64,000 nt of DNA from Rufibacter sp. XAAS-G3-1 (GCF_013623775.1 NZ_JABFAM010000007.1:248001-312000); one strand, 5' to 3'; counted from the first letter of the stretch, positions 1-9,364 are shown. Numbers and translations are program-made. Notes: generated by a model from the letters alone, not told the origin.

Positions 1-2608
1 GCAGCTTTTTCAGTTGCTCGGGAGAGAGTTTTTTGCCGCTGGCGTCTTTCAGAAGCAGGATTTCTTGGCGGATGCCTTCCAGCAGCTCATTCTTAGAGAC
101 AATGTTGAGGGCCGAGTTGGCCAACTCGCGGCTTTTTACGGCCAGTTCAGACTCCAGCTGCTCATTGCGGAGCTTCACCAGCTTCTGTTCATTGACAATG
201 GCCTCGCGGCGGAGGTGCTCTTCCTTTTCCTGCTCCAGCTTCAGCCGTATCCTTTCCTTGTCTTGGTGCAGCCGGGCGTGGTACAGATGCCTGAAAAGCA
301 GCAGTAGCAGCAGGCCCACCACCACGTACCCCAGGTAGGCCCAGTACGTGGCATACCACGGCGGCCCCACGGTAAACCTAAACGCAGTGACGGGTGAGGT
401 GGCCTCGTTCTCAATCTTGGCCCGCACCAGAAAACGGTAGTTGCCCTGGGCCAGGTTAAGGAATTCCTTTTGGGAAGCGTACGCCCAGTCTGACCATTCT
501 TTGGAATAGCCTTCCAGAAAATACTGGAATTTGGGTTTCATCTGGCTGTAATAGGGCAAGGAGAAAGCAATGCTGAGGCTGTTTCTCTTGTAAGGAATCT
601 CCAGGTGAACAGAATTCGTCTCGGCCAGGGGGTAGCGGGCTTCTGAATGGTGCTGCACTTTTCTGATGAGCACCGGCGGAAGGGTCTTTTTGGGGGGAGG
701 GGCTACTTCGGTGTTGTACACCGCAAAGCCATCATCAATACTGATAAGGTAGCTGGACTTGCTGATGCGGCTGATGTTTTCATAGTACTGCACCATGTGG
801 CCGCTGAGCAGGTTGAAAGGGGTGGAGCTTACGCGAACGGTGCCCGCCTGGGGCATGTCTACCAAGGCCAGCCGGCCATGGTTTATAAACCAGTACTGGG
901 TGCCCGCCGCCTGAATGATGCGGTTGGAGGACGCGAAAGCCCCCAGTTTCTTGTTGAGCTCAGTGTATTTGGAGAAGCTGTCGCTCACGGCGTCGTACCC
1001 GTAGAAACCGTCCTCTGAGGTGAAAACGGCGCGGCCGTTTAACCGAAACACGTTGATCTGGTCATCGGCCGGAAGGCCTTGCTCCTGGTTGTAGTACGTA
1101 ACGGACTCGGCCCTAGTCATGTCGGCGCTCAGGGTCAGTTTGTACAGGCCGCGGTAGGCGTGGCTCACCCAGATGTGGCCCGTGTTGTCCTGCTCCACAA
1201 ACCGGGACGGCTCCCCAAAGCCCTCTATCCTATGGGAGACCACCCACTTGCCGCCCGCGTCCTTTTTATAGACCACCAGGCCCGTGTAGGTGCCCTGTAG
1301 AAGGGTTGGCGCTGGGGAGGTGAGTTTCTTGAGCGTCCAGCCCCCTTTGAACCCCGACAGTTTCTGAAGCCGGTCGCCCTCTACCCTGAAGGTGCCCTCG
1401 TTATGCCCGCACAGCAGCTGGCCGTCTTGCAGCGTGAGTTCCCACACCTGCCCCTGGCTGCCTTCAATGATCCTGAAATCCAGGGATTGGTACTGCTGGG
1501 CGTGGTTTGGGGCCCAGTCGCTGTAAAAAAGCCCCTGGTTGGTGCCCAGATAGATTTTGCCTTGGTGAATGATGCTGGAATAAACCGTGCCGAAGGTTCC
1601 GGTTTTGTCAAAGTAGAAGTACAGCGGGGAATTGACCTCAATGCGGTCAACGCCGTTGTCTAAACCCGCCCAGAGGTTGTTTTCCCGGTCGGTGAACAGG
1701 CTGAGGACGGTGTTGTTTTGCAGGCCGCCGGCTTTGTTCATGCGGTGCAGGATCTTTCCTTCCTGGTTTAGGATCACCAAGCCGTTGAGGATGGTGCCGT
1801 ACGCCACCGTTTGGTTCTGCAAGACCACCCCGTTGTTCAGCTGGTTGGTTTTCAGGAAATCATTGGCGGCAGGGGAGCCCCACGGCGAAATGGAAGTGCC
1901 GTCAAACAGAAACAGCCCGCTCTTGGCGGTGCCAATCAGAAAGGAATTGCCCTGGAAAGGCAGCACAGACAGTACTCCCGTGTTGCCCATGGCCTCACTG
2001 CCCTTGATGAGCACCAGGGCAGAATCCTTCAGCTCGTAGAGTCCCTTTTCAATCACCTCCACAAAGTACCGGTTGCGGGCTTTCAGCAGAAACAAGAGGG
2101 TGTGCTCGCCTTTCACAACCTGCATCTTGCCTTGTTGGTAAATGTAGATGGCCGAGAAGGACTGGAAGATGACCCGGCCCGGCTCTACGTAGATCTTCCA
2201 GATTTCGCCCTTGAGGGCATTCTCAGCGGGGATTAGGTGGGCAAGAGAGGTGTACACGAAGCGGCCTTGCCTGTTATAGGCCCAATAGCCCAACTCGCCG
2301 AAGCCCCCGGCGTATACCCGGTTGGTTTTAGGGTCAGCGGCCACGGCCCGCACAATGACTTTGTTGGGCATGCGGTACAACTGCCAGGCTTGCCCGTCAT
2401 AGGCCAGCAGCCCCTCAGAATTCCCCAGATACATGACCCGGTCTCTGCCCTGGGCCACCGACCAGTTCTGGTTTCCGGCTTGGTACAGGCTCTTGGGGTA
2501 GTTCTGGATGAGCGGGAAGCTGAGGTCTTTGCTTGGTTGTGCTTTGGAACCAGGGGTTGCCCACAAAACTATCCCTACTATCAGCCAGAATATGCTAGAA
2601 TGCTTCAT
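1..2608 (-). CDS. Triple-tyrosine (Y_Y_Y) sensor protein, C-terminus off window
   Basis: The reading frame is open from an ATG at 2608 to the window edge, giving 869 visible residues. It opens with a signal peptide (MKHSSIFWLIVGIVLWATPG). A long repetitive region follows that resembles the periplasmic ligand-sensing propeller of Bacteroidota sensors, with repeated units such as YLGNSEGLLAYDG and NNLWAGLDNGVDRIE. Next come a Y_Y_Y-type beta-sandwich (about 675-740), one membrane helix (about 750-772) and a coiled coil (about 775-860). In this architecture the missing end is usually a LuxR-type helix-turn-helix or a histidine kinase. The tail SELAVKSRELANSALNIVSK is typical of the LuxR type. 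I infer a membrane-bound sensor-regulator with unknown ligand. It is transcribed away from mutL. Confidence 0.8.
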   Translation of the reverse strand, partial: MKHSSIFWLIVGIVLWATPGSKAQPSKDLSFPLIQNYPKSLYQAGNQNWSVAQGRDRVMYLGNSEGLLAYDGQAWQLYRMPNKVIVRAVAADPKTNRVYAGGFGELGYWAYNRQGRFVYTSLAHLIPAENALKGEIWKIYVEPGRVIFQSFSAIYIYQQGKMQVVKGEHTLLFLLKARNRYFVEVIEKGLYELKDSALVLIKGSEAMGNTGVLSVLPFQGNSFLIGTAKSGLFLFDGTSISPWGSPAANDFLKTNQLNNGVVLQNQTVAYGTILNGLVILNQEGKILHRMNKAGGLQNNTVLSLFTDRENNLWAGLDNGVDRIEVNSPLYFYFDKTGTFGTVYSSIIHQGKIYLGTNQGLFYSDWAPNHAQQYQSLDFRIIEGSQGQVWELTLQDGQLLCGHNEGTFRVEGDRLQKLSGFKGGWTLKKLTSPAPTLLQGTYTGLVVYKKDAGGKWVVSHRIEGFGEPSRFVEQDNTGHIWVSHAYRGLYKLTLSADMTRAESVTYYNQEQGLPADDQINVFRLNGRAVFTSEDGFYGYDAVSDSFSKYTELNKKLGAFASSNRIIQAAGTQYWFINHGRLALVDMPQAGTVRVSSTPFNLLSGHMVQYYENISRISKSSYLISIDDGFAVYNTEVAPPPKKTLPPVLIRKVQHHSEARYPLAETNSVHLEIPYKRNSLSIAFSLPYYSQMKPKFQYFLEGYSKEWSDWAYASQKEFLNLAQGNYRFLVRAKIENEATSPVTAFRFTVGPPWYATYWAYLGYVVVGLLLLLLFRHLYHARLHQDKERIRLKLEQEKEEHLRREAIVNEQKLVKLRNEQLESELAVKSRELANSALNIVSKNELLEGIRQEILLLKDASGKKLSPEQLKKL

Positions 2609-3402
2609 TTCATTGTTTCCTGATACGCCTGAAAGCTACAAAAGGGATGGCACCAGGTTCTTTTAAAATCTTAGGGCTTGTTTAAAGGTAAGGGTTGCAA
2701 GCGAAAATGGCCAGAAAAAGGTTCGGCGGGCGTTGATGTACAAACGCTGGGTGGATGTACAGCCCTGCTCAACCACCCTTGCCCTTTCCAGGAGAGAGAA
2801 TCCTGCAAAATAAAGCAAAATTCCCCGCTTGGGGGGAGATCCCGTAGGGAAAAATCTTTCTGGGCGTTCAGGAGTTGGCTTGCAGCCCGGAGTGGCAACC
2901 AGGCAGAGCGGTACCTGCGTTTTAAGGCTGTTTTCCACAAAACAGCCTTAAAACGCATTTGCAGGAGTGTTTTCGGTCTTCCCCAACCAGGTAGGCCCGG
3001 GAGGAGAATTCCTTTTCTGGGGCAGGGTGGGTTTCAACAGAGTGCACAAATCCCGCCTTTACTTGAATCTGCTGCCTCTGCCGCGTGTTAATGAGCTGGC
3101 TAATTTGCCTTTCAGGCCGCCAATGTTGAACTTCGCCACCCAGCAGCCTTTCCCCTTGCTGCCGTTGGGGCCTTGCTGTGCCCGCAAGCAGAGAGAAAGA
3201 CGTTCAGGGCGGTCTGGCGGGTAGTGACGGTTGACTGAAAGGGGTACCTCCTGGCAAGGGCTGGGGCTGCTTCCGCCATTCTCTTTTGCGGGGGAAGCCG
3301 AAGAAAGACGGGCAGCCACGGAACGTACTGGGCAAAGAGGGTTTTCCTTTGCTGCCCGCTATGCCTTGTTGTTGAACTCAAAATTTACAGAACTAAGTAA
3401 GG
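2609..3402. other. 794-bp intergenic region
   Basis: This gap separates the divergent sensor gene and mutL. Several short overlapping open frames run through it on both strands, but none resembles a known protein and they overlap one another, so I treat it as non-coding. It holds one strong copy of the window-wide palindrome (2916-2957). I see no clear TAnnTTTG promoter box next to mutL. Confidence 0.6.
2916..2957. repeat. Intergenic palindrome, family P, copy 1
   Basis: Near-perfect inverted repeat. The arm TGCGTTTTAAGGCTGTTTT is mirrored by AAAACAGCCTTAAAACGCA around a 4-base loop. It is one of the most symmetrical members of the family described in the findings. Confidence 0.85.
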
Positions 3403-5244
3403 ATGGCAGATATTATCCGTTTATTACCCGAGTACCTGGCCAACCAGATCGCCGCCGGCGAGGTGGTGCAGCGCCCGGCCTCCGTGGTAAAGGAGTTGTT
3501 GGAGAATAGCGTAGACGCGCGCAGCAGCAGCGTTACCTTGATTATCAAAGATGCCGGAAAGCAGTTGATTCAGGTGGTGGACGACGGCGTAGGCATGACC
3601 GAGACCGATGCCCGCATGTGCTTTGAGCGCCACGCCACCTCCAAGATCAAATCTACCGAAGACCTGTTCCGCATCAAGACCATGGGGTTCAGGGGTGAGG
3701 CGATGGCCTCCATTGCCGCCGTGGCACAAGTGGAGCTGAAGACCCGCGCCCGGGGCTCTGAACTGGGTACCTGCCTGAGCATTGAAGGCAACGAGGTCAT
3801 CAAACAGGAGCCGGTGGCCATGGGCGAAGGAACGGTGGTGAGCGTGAAGAACTTGTTTTTTAACGTGCCCGCCCGCCGAAACTTCCTGAAAAGCAACCCC
3901 GTGGAGATGCGCCACATTCTGGACGAGTTCCAGCGGGTAGCTTTGGCCAACCCCGAGATTGCCTTTGCCCTGTACCAGAACGAGGTGGAGGTGATGAACC
4001 TGCCCGCCGGGAAACTGAGCCAGCGCATTGTGAGCATTTTCGGGAAAGAGTACAAAGAACAGATGGCCGCCTGCGAAGAGACCACGCCCTTTCTCACCGT
4101 GAAGGGCTATATCGGCAAGCCGGAGTTCGCCAAAAAGAGCCGGGGCGAGCAGTTCTTCTTCGTGAACAACCGCTACATCAAAAGCCAATACCTGAACCAC
4201 GCGGTGCTCACGGCCTTTGAAGGGCTGCTGCCCAAAGACAGTTTCCCGTTTTACGTCTTGTTTCTGGAAATCGCCCCGGAAACGATTGACATCAACGTGC
4301 ACCCCACCAAGACCGAGATCAAGTTTGAGGACGAGAAAACGGTCTACGCCATTGTGCGGGCAGCCGTGAAGCAAAGCCTGGGCCTGCACAACATTGCCCC
4401 GTCGCTGGACTTTGGGGCCGATGTGAACTATATGCCGCTCCAGCCCATGAAATTTCCGGCCTCCATGGATTTTGAGACCGCCCCCGCCCAAGCCCCCCGA
4501 GCTTCGTCTAAAATGAACCAACCTACCACCTTTACTTCCCGCGCCTCTGGGGGGGGAAGGGGAAATGCTTCTTTTGATTCTACCCCAACCCGGGAAGTTT
4601 CCCGTGCCACCTCTGAGGACAGCAACCTTTTTCCGGAAGAAGATTCATTTGCCCCGGTGACAACCGGCATGACGGGCGGCTCCAAAACCCTGCAGGTGCA
4701 CCAGAAGTACCTGATGGTGCAGGTGAAATCTGGCCTGATGGTGGTAGACCAGCAAGCCGCCCAAGAGCGGATTCTGTACGAAAAATACAGCCAGTCCTTA
4801 GGCAAGCGTACCGGGGCGTCTCAGCAACTGCTTTTCCCGCAAACGCTACAACTCTCGGCCGCCGATTTTTCGTTGGTGATGGAATTGGCCGAGGAGTTCA
4901 GTGCCCTGGGCTTCGTGTTCAATGATTTCGGGAACAATACGCTGGTGGTAAACGGCATTCCGGCCGAGATTCCGCTGCGCGATGAGCGGGAACTGATTGA
5001 GGGATTGCTGGAGCAATATAAAAGCAACCTCTCGGCGTTAAAGGTAGACCGGCAGGAGAATCTGGCCCGGGCTATGGCCAAGCGCGTGGCTTCCCGCCTC
5101 ACAGGGCGCTTAAATGATCAGGAAATGAATGCGTTGGTAGACCGCTTGTTTGGTTGCCAGGTGCCTAATTATACGCCAAGTGGGCAGAAAACATTGGTGA
5201 TTTTGCAGACCGAGCAACTTCAGGATTTGTTCCTGCGGAACTAG
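3403..5244 (+). CDS. mutL: DNA mismatch repair protein MutL
   Basis: The 613-residue product couples MutS mismatch recognition to strand processing. The N-terminal GHKL ATPase is clear: IAAGEVVQRPASVVKELLEN, the DDGVGM loop, GFRGEAM and NVPARR. The transducer domain ends with NVHPTKTEIKFEDE. A poorly conserved linker (about 340-430) precedes the C-terminal dimerisation domain. The site matching the metal-binding endonuclease motif DQHAx2Ex4E reads DQQAAQERILYE (D449-E460), so the His is Gln. The downstream CxxPxxxPxG segment is of the divergent Bacteroidota kind. ATP-dependent coordination is expected; nicking activity is uncertain. The start at 3403 fits the family N-terminus MADIIRLLPE. It is followed by a 211-bp gap and the rhomboid genes. 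Confidence 0.96.
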   Translation: MADIIRLLPEYLANQIAAGEVVQRPASVVKELLENSVDARSSSVTLIIKDAGKQLIQVVDDGVGMTETDARMCFERHATSKIKSTEDLFRIKTMGFRGEAMASIAAVAQVELKTRARGSELGTCLSIEGNEVIKQEPVAMGEGTVVSVKNLFFNVPARRNFLKSNPVEMRHILDEFQRVALANPEIAFALYQNEVEVMNLPAGKLSQRIVSIFGKEYKEQMAACEETTPFLTVKGYIGKPEFAKKSRGEQFFFVNNRYIKSQYLNHAVLTAFEGLLPKDSFPFYVLFLEIAPETIDINVHPTKTEIKFEDEKTVYAIVRAAVKQSLGLHNIAPSLDFGADVNYMPLQPMKFPASMDFETAPAQAPRASSKMNQPTTFTSRASGGGRGNASFDSTPTREVSRATSEDSNLFPEEDSFAPVTTGMTGGSKTLQVHQKYLMVQVKSGLMVVDQQAAQERILYEKYSQSLGKRTGASQQLLFPQTLQLSAADFSLVMELAEEFSALGFVFNDFGNNTLVVNGIPAEIPLRDERELIEGLLEQYKSNLSALKVDRQENLARAMAKRVASRLTGRLNDQEMNALVDRLFGCQVPNYTPSGQKTLVILQTEQLQDLFLRN

Positions 5245-5455
5245 CTTTTTGGCAGGTGACGTAATTGTGGCAGGAAATATGCGGCAAGCCGATAGTTTAA
5301 GCCGGTAGGAGTACCATTAGCAGGCATTCCTCCGTACTGTGTGGAGCAGAACTATTACCTTCGTGACCTGTTACCATAGGTAGGAAAAAGCGGCTGCAGG
5401 GTTTTGGTCGGCTTTTTTGTTTCCTTTTAACTGTACATTTACTTAACCTCCTTCT

Positions 5456-6235
5456 ATGTCACCCATCACGCCCATGGTGCGTAACCTGCTTATTTTGAAC
5501 GTGCTGATGTTCATTTTAAGCGACAGGCTGTTCCCAACGCAATTGTTTGCTTTGCATGATATCCGGTCAGACTATTTCCGGCCTTTTCAGTTTGTCACCC
5601 ACATGTTCATGCACGGGAACCTCATGCACCTGTTCAGCAACATGTTCAGTTTGTTTATCTTCGGGCCCATGCTGGAGCGGTACTGGGGTGAAAAGCGCTT
5701 CCTCATCTTTTTCCTGATTACCGGTTTGGGGGCCAGTCTGCTTTACTCGGCGGTGCGTTACTATGAGATTACCCAGGTCATGGAAGGCGTTGTGGCGTTT
5801 ATGCAGAACCCAGACCCTATAGACTTCAAAAACCTGCTGGAGAAAGGGGGCATTGACGTGCGGGGCATGGAATCTTTCCTGGTTGATTTCAACCGGAACC
5901 CTACCAATGCGCAGATGATCACGGAAGCCAAGGCGTTTGCGGCCCGGTTGTCTGATGTGATGGTCAACAGCCCCATGCTGGGCGCCTCTGGTGCGGTGTT
6001 CGGGATTCTGATGGCTTTCGGGATGCTGTTCCCCAACACAGAACTCATGCTGCTGTTTTTCCCGGTTCCCATCAAAGCCAAGTACTTTGTGCTCATGTAC
6101 GGCGCGTTTGAGATTTACTCTGGGTTGAACCGGATGCCGGGTGACAATGTGGCGCATTTCGCGCATTTGGGCGGAATGCTTTTTGCGTATATTTTACTGA
6201 AACTTTGGGAACGACAACGTAACAACTTTTACTAA
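5456..6235 (+). CDS. Rhomboid family intramembrane serine protease (first of tandem pair)
   Basis: 259-residue polytopic membrane protein of the rhomboid (S54) family, which cleaves membrane helices. HGNLMHLFSNM (from about 53) is the family loop-1 motif. GASGAVFG carries the nucleophile Ser178, and FAHLGGM carries the catalytic His237. A hydrophilic insertion of about 55 residues (about 105-165) sits between helices and is longer than in a minimal rhomboid. The stop is 3 nt before the next rhomboid start, so the two are almost certainly co-transcribed. Substrate unknown. Confidence 0.93.
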   Translation: MSPITPMVRNLLILNVLMFILSDRLFPTQLFALHDIRSDYFRPFQFVTHMFMHGNLMHLFSNMFSLFIFGPMLERYWGEKRFLIFFLITGLGASLLYSAVRYYEITQVMEGVVAFMQNPDPIDFKNLLEKGGIDVRGMESFLVDFNRNPTNAQMITEAKAFAARLSDVMVNSPMLGASGAVFGILMAFGMLFPNTELMLLFFPVPIKAKYFVLMYGAFEIYSGLNRMPGDNVAHFAHLGGMLFAYILLKLWERQRNNFY

Positions 6236-6238
6236 ACT

Positions 6239-7174
6239 ATGACCAGTATTTTTGACGATATCCGTTCGGCGTTCAGCAGGGGCAACAATTCCCTGCACCA
6301 GCTCATTTTCATCAATGTGGTGGTGTTTGCGGTGCTGATCATCCTGCGCACGGTCATGACGCTAAGCGGCTCGGGCGGCACCTTCGCTTACCTGATGACC
6401 TTCCTGAGCGTGCCTTCCAACTTGAGCATACCTTCCGAACTGCCGTCTTTTCCTTACCGCTTCTGGACTATTCTTACCTACTTCTTCACCCACCTGGAGT
6501 TCTTCCACATTCTCTTCAACATGCTCAATCTCTACTGGTTTGGGATGCTGATTAGGGAGTACCTGGGCGACAAGCGGTTGGTGAGCCTGTATGTGCTAGG
6601 TGGTCTGGCCGGTGGCTTGATCTATCTGATCAGCTACAACACCATTCCGTACCTGCAACTACGCGCCGAAGGTTCTTTCATGATGGGGGCCTCTGGCAGC
6701 GTGATCGCGATTATGGTGGCCGCCGCTACCTTGTTGCCCAACTACACCTTCAACCTGATTCTTATTGGCCCCATCCGGATCAAATACATTGCCCTAGTGA
6801 TGGTGCTGCTTTCCATTTCTGGGGCCACCGGCGGCAACGCAGGCGGAAACATTGCTCACTTAGGCGGTGCCCTTTTAGGCTTCTTCTACGTACGGCAACT
6901 GCAAAAAGGCACAGACTGGGGAAGGCCCGTGCAAGCAGTACTAGGCTTTTTCAGTGGCCTGTTCCAGCGCCGTTCTCCGTTGAAAGTGGCCTATAAAAAC
7001 CCAAACCGGCCTTTCACCTCCTCATCGGCCTCTCCCGTTTCTGCCGCGGCCAATACCGCCGCGAACCCCTCACAACTGGAGATTGACCAGATTCTGGACA
7101 AGATTTCCGTCTCGGGGTATGAAAGCCTGACCAAAGAAGAGAAGCAGAAGCTGTTCAAGGCCAGCCAGAAGTAG
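6239..7174 (+). CDS. Rhomboid family intramembrane serine protease (second of tandem pair)
   Basis: 311-residue paralogue directly downstream of the first rhomboid (3-nt gap). It shows hydrophobic helices, the His-containing loop segment HLEFFHILFNMLNLYW, the nucleophile in GASGSV (Ser152) and the His in NIAHLGGALLGF (His207), so both catalytic residues are present. Unlike its neighbour it lacks the long mid-protein insertion and has a soluble tail of about 90 residues rich in Ser/Ala/Pro that ends in a helical segment (LEIDQILDKISVSGYESLTK), as in many Bacteroidota rhomboids. A palindrome copy lies about 20 nt after the stop, and a bidirectional terminator is at 7447-7499. Confidence 0.93.
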   Translation: MTSIFDDIRSAFSRGNNSLHQLIFINVVVFAVLIILRTVMTLSGSGGTFAYLMTFLSVPSNLSIPSELPSFPYRFWTILTYFFTHLEFFHILFNMLNLYWFGMLIREYLGDKRLVSLYVLGGLAGGLIYLISYNTIPYLQLRAEGSFMMGASGSVIAIMVAAATLLPNYTFNLILIGPIRIKYIALVMVLLSISGATGGNAGGNIAHLGGALLGFFYVRQLQKGTDWGRPVQAVLGFFSGLFQRRSPLKVAYKNPNRPFTSSSASPVSAAANTAANPSQLEIDQILDKISVSGYESLTKEEKQKLFKASQK

Positions 7175-7194
7175 TTGTGAGTTGCTGGTTGTTA

Positions 7195-7230
7195 GTTTTA
7201 GGCCCCATTTTCGGAAAAGAGGCCTAAAAC
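7195..7230. repeat. Palindrome family P, copy 2
   Basis: GTTTTAGGCC and GGCCTAAAAC arms around an A/T-rich centre, 20 nt after the rhomboid stop codon. Confidence 0.8.
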
Positions 7231-7377
7231 GCATAAATTCCAAAGCAGTTTTTGGTCTCTAAAATTTTAAGAAGCGTAGTTGGCGCTAGTCTACAGACCC
7301 GTGCCTATGGATAAGGGATAGTCTCTGACTATCCTCGCTGCGTCAGCAGCAAAAACGGGAATTCTGTGCAATTGACC

Positions 7378-7430
7378 TTTACTAAAAGCCTTTCTAGTTC
7401 GTCCACAAGATCCTTTCAGGAGGACAAAAA
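7378..7430 (+). repeat. Dispersed roughly 50-bp repeat (gatcctttcagg type), copy 1
   Basis: Shares CTTTCTAGTTCG, the following bases and GATCCTTTCAGGA with 10650-10700, with a few mismatches. Non-coding. Confidence 0.6.
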
Positions 7431-7446
7431 GGAGGGGAAGAAGAAA

Positions 7447-7499
7447 ACCTAAAATAGAAGGCCCCGCAAATCTAATCTGCGGGGCCTTTTATTTTAGGT
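7447..7499. terminator. Bidirectional terminator
   Basis: A long stem (ACCTAAAATAGAAGGCCCC paired with GGGGCCTTTTATTTTAGGT) with a GC-rich core and A/T tails on both sides. It is well placed to stop both the rhomboid operon and the convergent slipin operon. Confidence 0.8.
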
Positions 7500-7501
7500 G
7501 C

Positions 7502-7541
7502 CTGTTTTAAGGCTTTTTTCTAAAAAATAGCCTTAAAACAG
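7502..7541. repeat. Palindrome family P, copy 3
   Basis: CTGTTTTAAGGCT paired with AGCCTTAAAACAG. It starts one base beyond the stop codon of the slipin gene and could double as its terminator. Confidence 0.8.
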
Positions 7542-7542
7542 C

Positions 7543-8433
7543 TTAACTTTTGCTGCTGTTCAGCATATCGCCAATGGCGCCTATGTTGCCCAAGGTCTCT
7601 ACGGCTGCCGATGGCATGAAAATCTTGTTGGCTGGCCCCATGGCTAATTTCTCAAGCGCCTCAAAAGAACGATAGGTAAGCACCCGCTCATCCAGGCCGG
7701 CCTCAATCAGTAACCGGATACGGGCTTTCTCCGCCTCCGCGATGTCGGTGATGGCTTTGGCCTGGCCTAGGGCATCTAACTCCACGGCAGCGCGATCACC
7801 CTCCGCCCGCAGGATTTTACTGGCCCGGTCGCCCTCGGCCCGAAGGATCATGTCTTGCTTGGCCGCCTCGGCTTCCAGAATGGTGGCGCGGCGGTTCCGC
7901 TCGGCTTTCATCTGCTTGTCCATGGCTTCCTGAATATCTAAAGGTGGTTTGATGTCGATGACCTCCACGCGCTCAATGCGCACGCCCCATTTCTCGGTGG
8001 CTTCGTCCAGGGCAGTCCTGATCTCGGCAGAAATCCGCTCGCGGCCCGATAGGGTTTCATCCAGTTCCAGGTTCCCGATGATCTGCCGCATGGTAGCCGT
8101 GGTGATGTTCCGTACCCCCAGCACGTAGTCAAAGATGCCGTAGGTGGCCTGCTCCGGCCCTACTACCTGGTAGAACACAATGGTGTCAATGAGCACCTGT
8201 ACGTTGTCGCGCGTAATCACTGACTGCGGCGGCACGTTCGTCTGCTGGATACGCAAATCGTGGTACACGCGCACCCGGTCTACAATAGGAATGAACAGGT
8301 TCAGCCCCGGGTGCATGAGGCGCTGGAACTTACCCAACCGCTCTACCACCCCCACCCGCTGCTGCGGAATAATGCGGATAGAGAGTGCCATGAGCACAAT
8401 AACGGCGGCAAGGATAATAAGAGAGGTGGTCAT
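7543..8433 (-). CDS. SPFH/band 7 (slipin, stomatin-like) membrane protein
   Basis: 296 residues: an N-terminal membrane anchor (about 3-20), then a band-7/SPFH domain (RIIPQQRVGVVERLGKF, PGLNLFIPIVDRV, GNLELDETLSGRE) and a long Ala/Glu/Arg-rich coiled coil (about 180-240) with the duplicated segment ILRAEGDRA. Such proteins form oligomeric membrane scaffolds and are usually encoded with NfeD partners, as here, where the nfeD-like gene lies 61 bp upstream on the same strand. The likely role is membrane microdomain organisation or quality control. The exact client is unknown. Confidence 0.93.
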   Translation of the reverse strand: MTTSLIILAAVIVLMALSIRIIPQQRVGVVERLGKFQRLMHPGLNLFIPIVDRVRVYHDLRIQQTNVPPQSVITRDNVQVLIDTIVFYQVVGPEQATYGIFDYVLGVRNITTATMRQIIGNLELDETLSGRERISAEIRTALDEATEKWGVRIERVEVIDIKPPLDIQEAMDKQMKAERNRRATILEAEAAKQDMILRAEGDRASKILRAEGDRAAVELDALGQAKAITDIAEAEKARIRLLIEAGLDERVLTYRSFEALEKLAMGPANKIFMPSAAVETLGNIGAIGDMLNSSKS

Positions 8434-8494
8434 AGTTTTAGTGCGTAAGTGAATGCGTAAATGAGAGACAAACGAATAACCCTCCGTAAAATCT

Positions 8495-8926
8495 TTATTT
8501 GATAGGGACCACTTGTAGAACCGTACTGCTCTGGCTTACCACCAGCACCCGCTGGCCGGGCGGCAGCTCTTCCTGCGCTTTCGCCGACCAAACCTCGCTT
8601 CCTATGCGCACAATGCCCAAACGGCCGGGCATAATGGGTTCCACCACTTCGCCTTGCTTGTTGACCAGTTGGTAAACCGGGTCATGAAACCCCCGGACTT
8701 TGTGCAGGCGGGCCGTTAAGCGCTTGGTTAGCAGGGTAAGCAGCAGCCCCGTAACGCTGGCCCCCAGGGGAGGCAGCCACAGGTTCTGGGGGGAAAGGTA
8801 CGCCAGCACGGCGGCTACCAACGCAGCAATACCCAGCCACAGCAGATAAAAGGTACCTGTGACCATCTCCGCTACCAAAAGTAGGATGCCTGCTATAAGC
8901 CAAAGCCACCAAAGCTCAAATTCCAT
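8495..8926 (-). CDS. NfeD family membrane protein
   Basis: 143 residues. Several hydrophobic segments in the first 70 residues (WWLWLIAGILLLVAEM and onward) are followed by a soluble OB-fold-like C-terminal domain (GRLGIVRIGSEVWSAKAQ, LPPGQRVLVVSQS) typical of short NfeD proteins. These pair with slipin/SPFH partners, and the gene sits directly upstream of one on the same strand, presumably as a two-gene operon. Confidence 0.92.
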   Translation of the reverse strand: MEFELWWLWLIAGILLLVAEMVTGTFYLLWLGIAALVAAVLAYLSPQNLWLPPLGASVTGLLLTLLTKRLTARLHKVRGFHDPVYQLVNKQGEVVEPIMPGRLGIVRIGSEVWSAKAQEELPPGQRVLVVSQSSTVLQVVPIK

Positions 8927-9146
8927 ATTCTTGAATGTTATGTCAGTAATATAGTGAAAATAAAGCGTTTGTGCAAGGCGGCGGGATTCCTAGGGTGCGG
9001 ACAGGGCTTGCCCTGGCCAACCAGGCATTGCCTTCTTTAGCTGGTGGCTTTGGAAGTTTTGCGTTGGCACCGGCACTGTTTTCTTGTTGGCCATTTGCTT
9101 CGGCTGCCGTTTAGGACAGGTCGTGACCTGCCCGTACAGAAGAATG

Positions 9147-9184
9147 CGTTTTGGAGCTCGTTTCTGGAAATGAAGCCCAAAACG
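9147..9184. repeat. Palindrome family P, copy 4
   Basis: CGTTTTGG and CCCAAAACG ends with TTTCTGGAAA in the centre. Imperfect arms. Confidence 0.6.
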
Positions 9185-9245
9185 GAAATAAAAAAGCCTG
9201 ACCAACAGGCCAGGCTCTCCAATTTTATAATCAAAGCTGTTTAGA

Positions 9246-9281
9246 GTTTTGCGCCTGTTTTCCTAAAAACACCCTGAAAAC
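9246..9281. repeat. Palindrome family P, copy 5 (degenerate)
   Basis: GTTTTGCGCCTGTTTTC half followed by AAAAACACCCTGAAAAC. The arms pair only partly. Confidence 0.5.
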
Positions 9282-9328
9282 GGCGGTACAAGCGGATGTT
9301 TGCGGCAGTAGGCCAATAACGGCCTCTT

Positions 9329-9364
9329 GTTTTTGGCCTGTTTTCATAAAAGTAACCTGAAAAC
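9329..9364. repeat. Palindrome family P, copy 6 (degenerate)
   Basis: GTTTTTGGCCTGTTTTC and AAAAGTAACCTGAAAACC. The left arm matches the consensus; the right arm is diverged. Confidence 0.55.

Larger units (their letters stand above)
7175..7542. other. 368-bp convergent intergenic region
   Basis: It lies between convergent genes. It holds two copies of palindrome family P (7195-7230, 7502-7541), a roughly 50-bp repeat shared with 10650-10700 and one strong bidirectional terminator. No coding signal. Confidence 0.7.

Noticed and set aside
3424-4521. 365-residue open frame opposite mutL
   Set aside because: It lies wholly inside mutL, which has clear MutL motifs. A His/Val-rich composition is what the antisense of a GC-rich gene gives.
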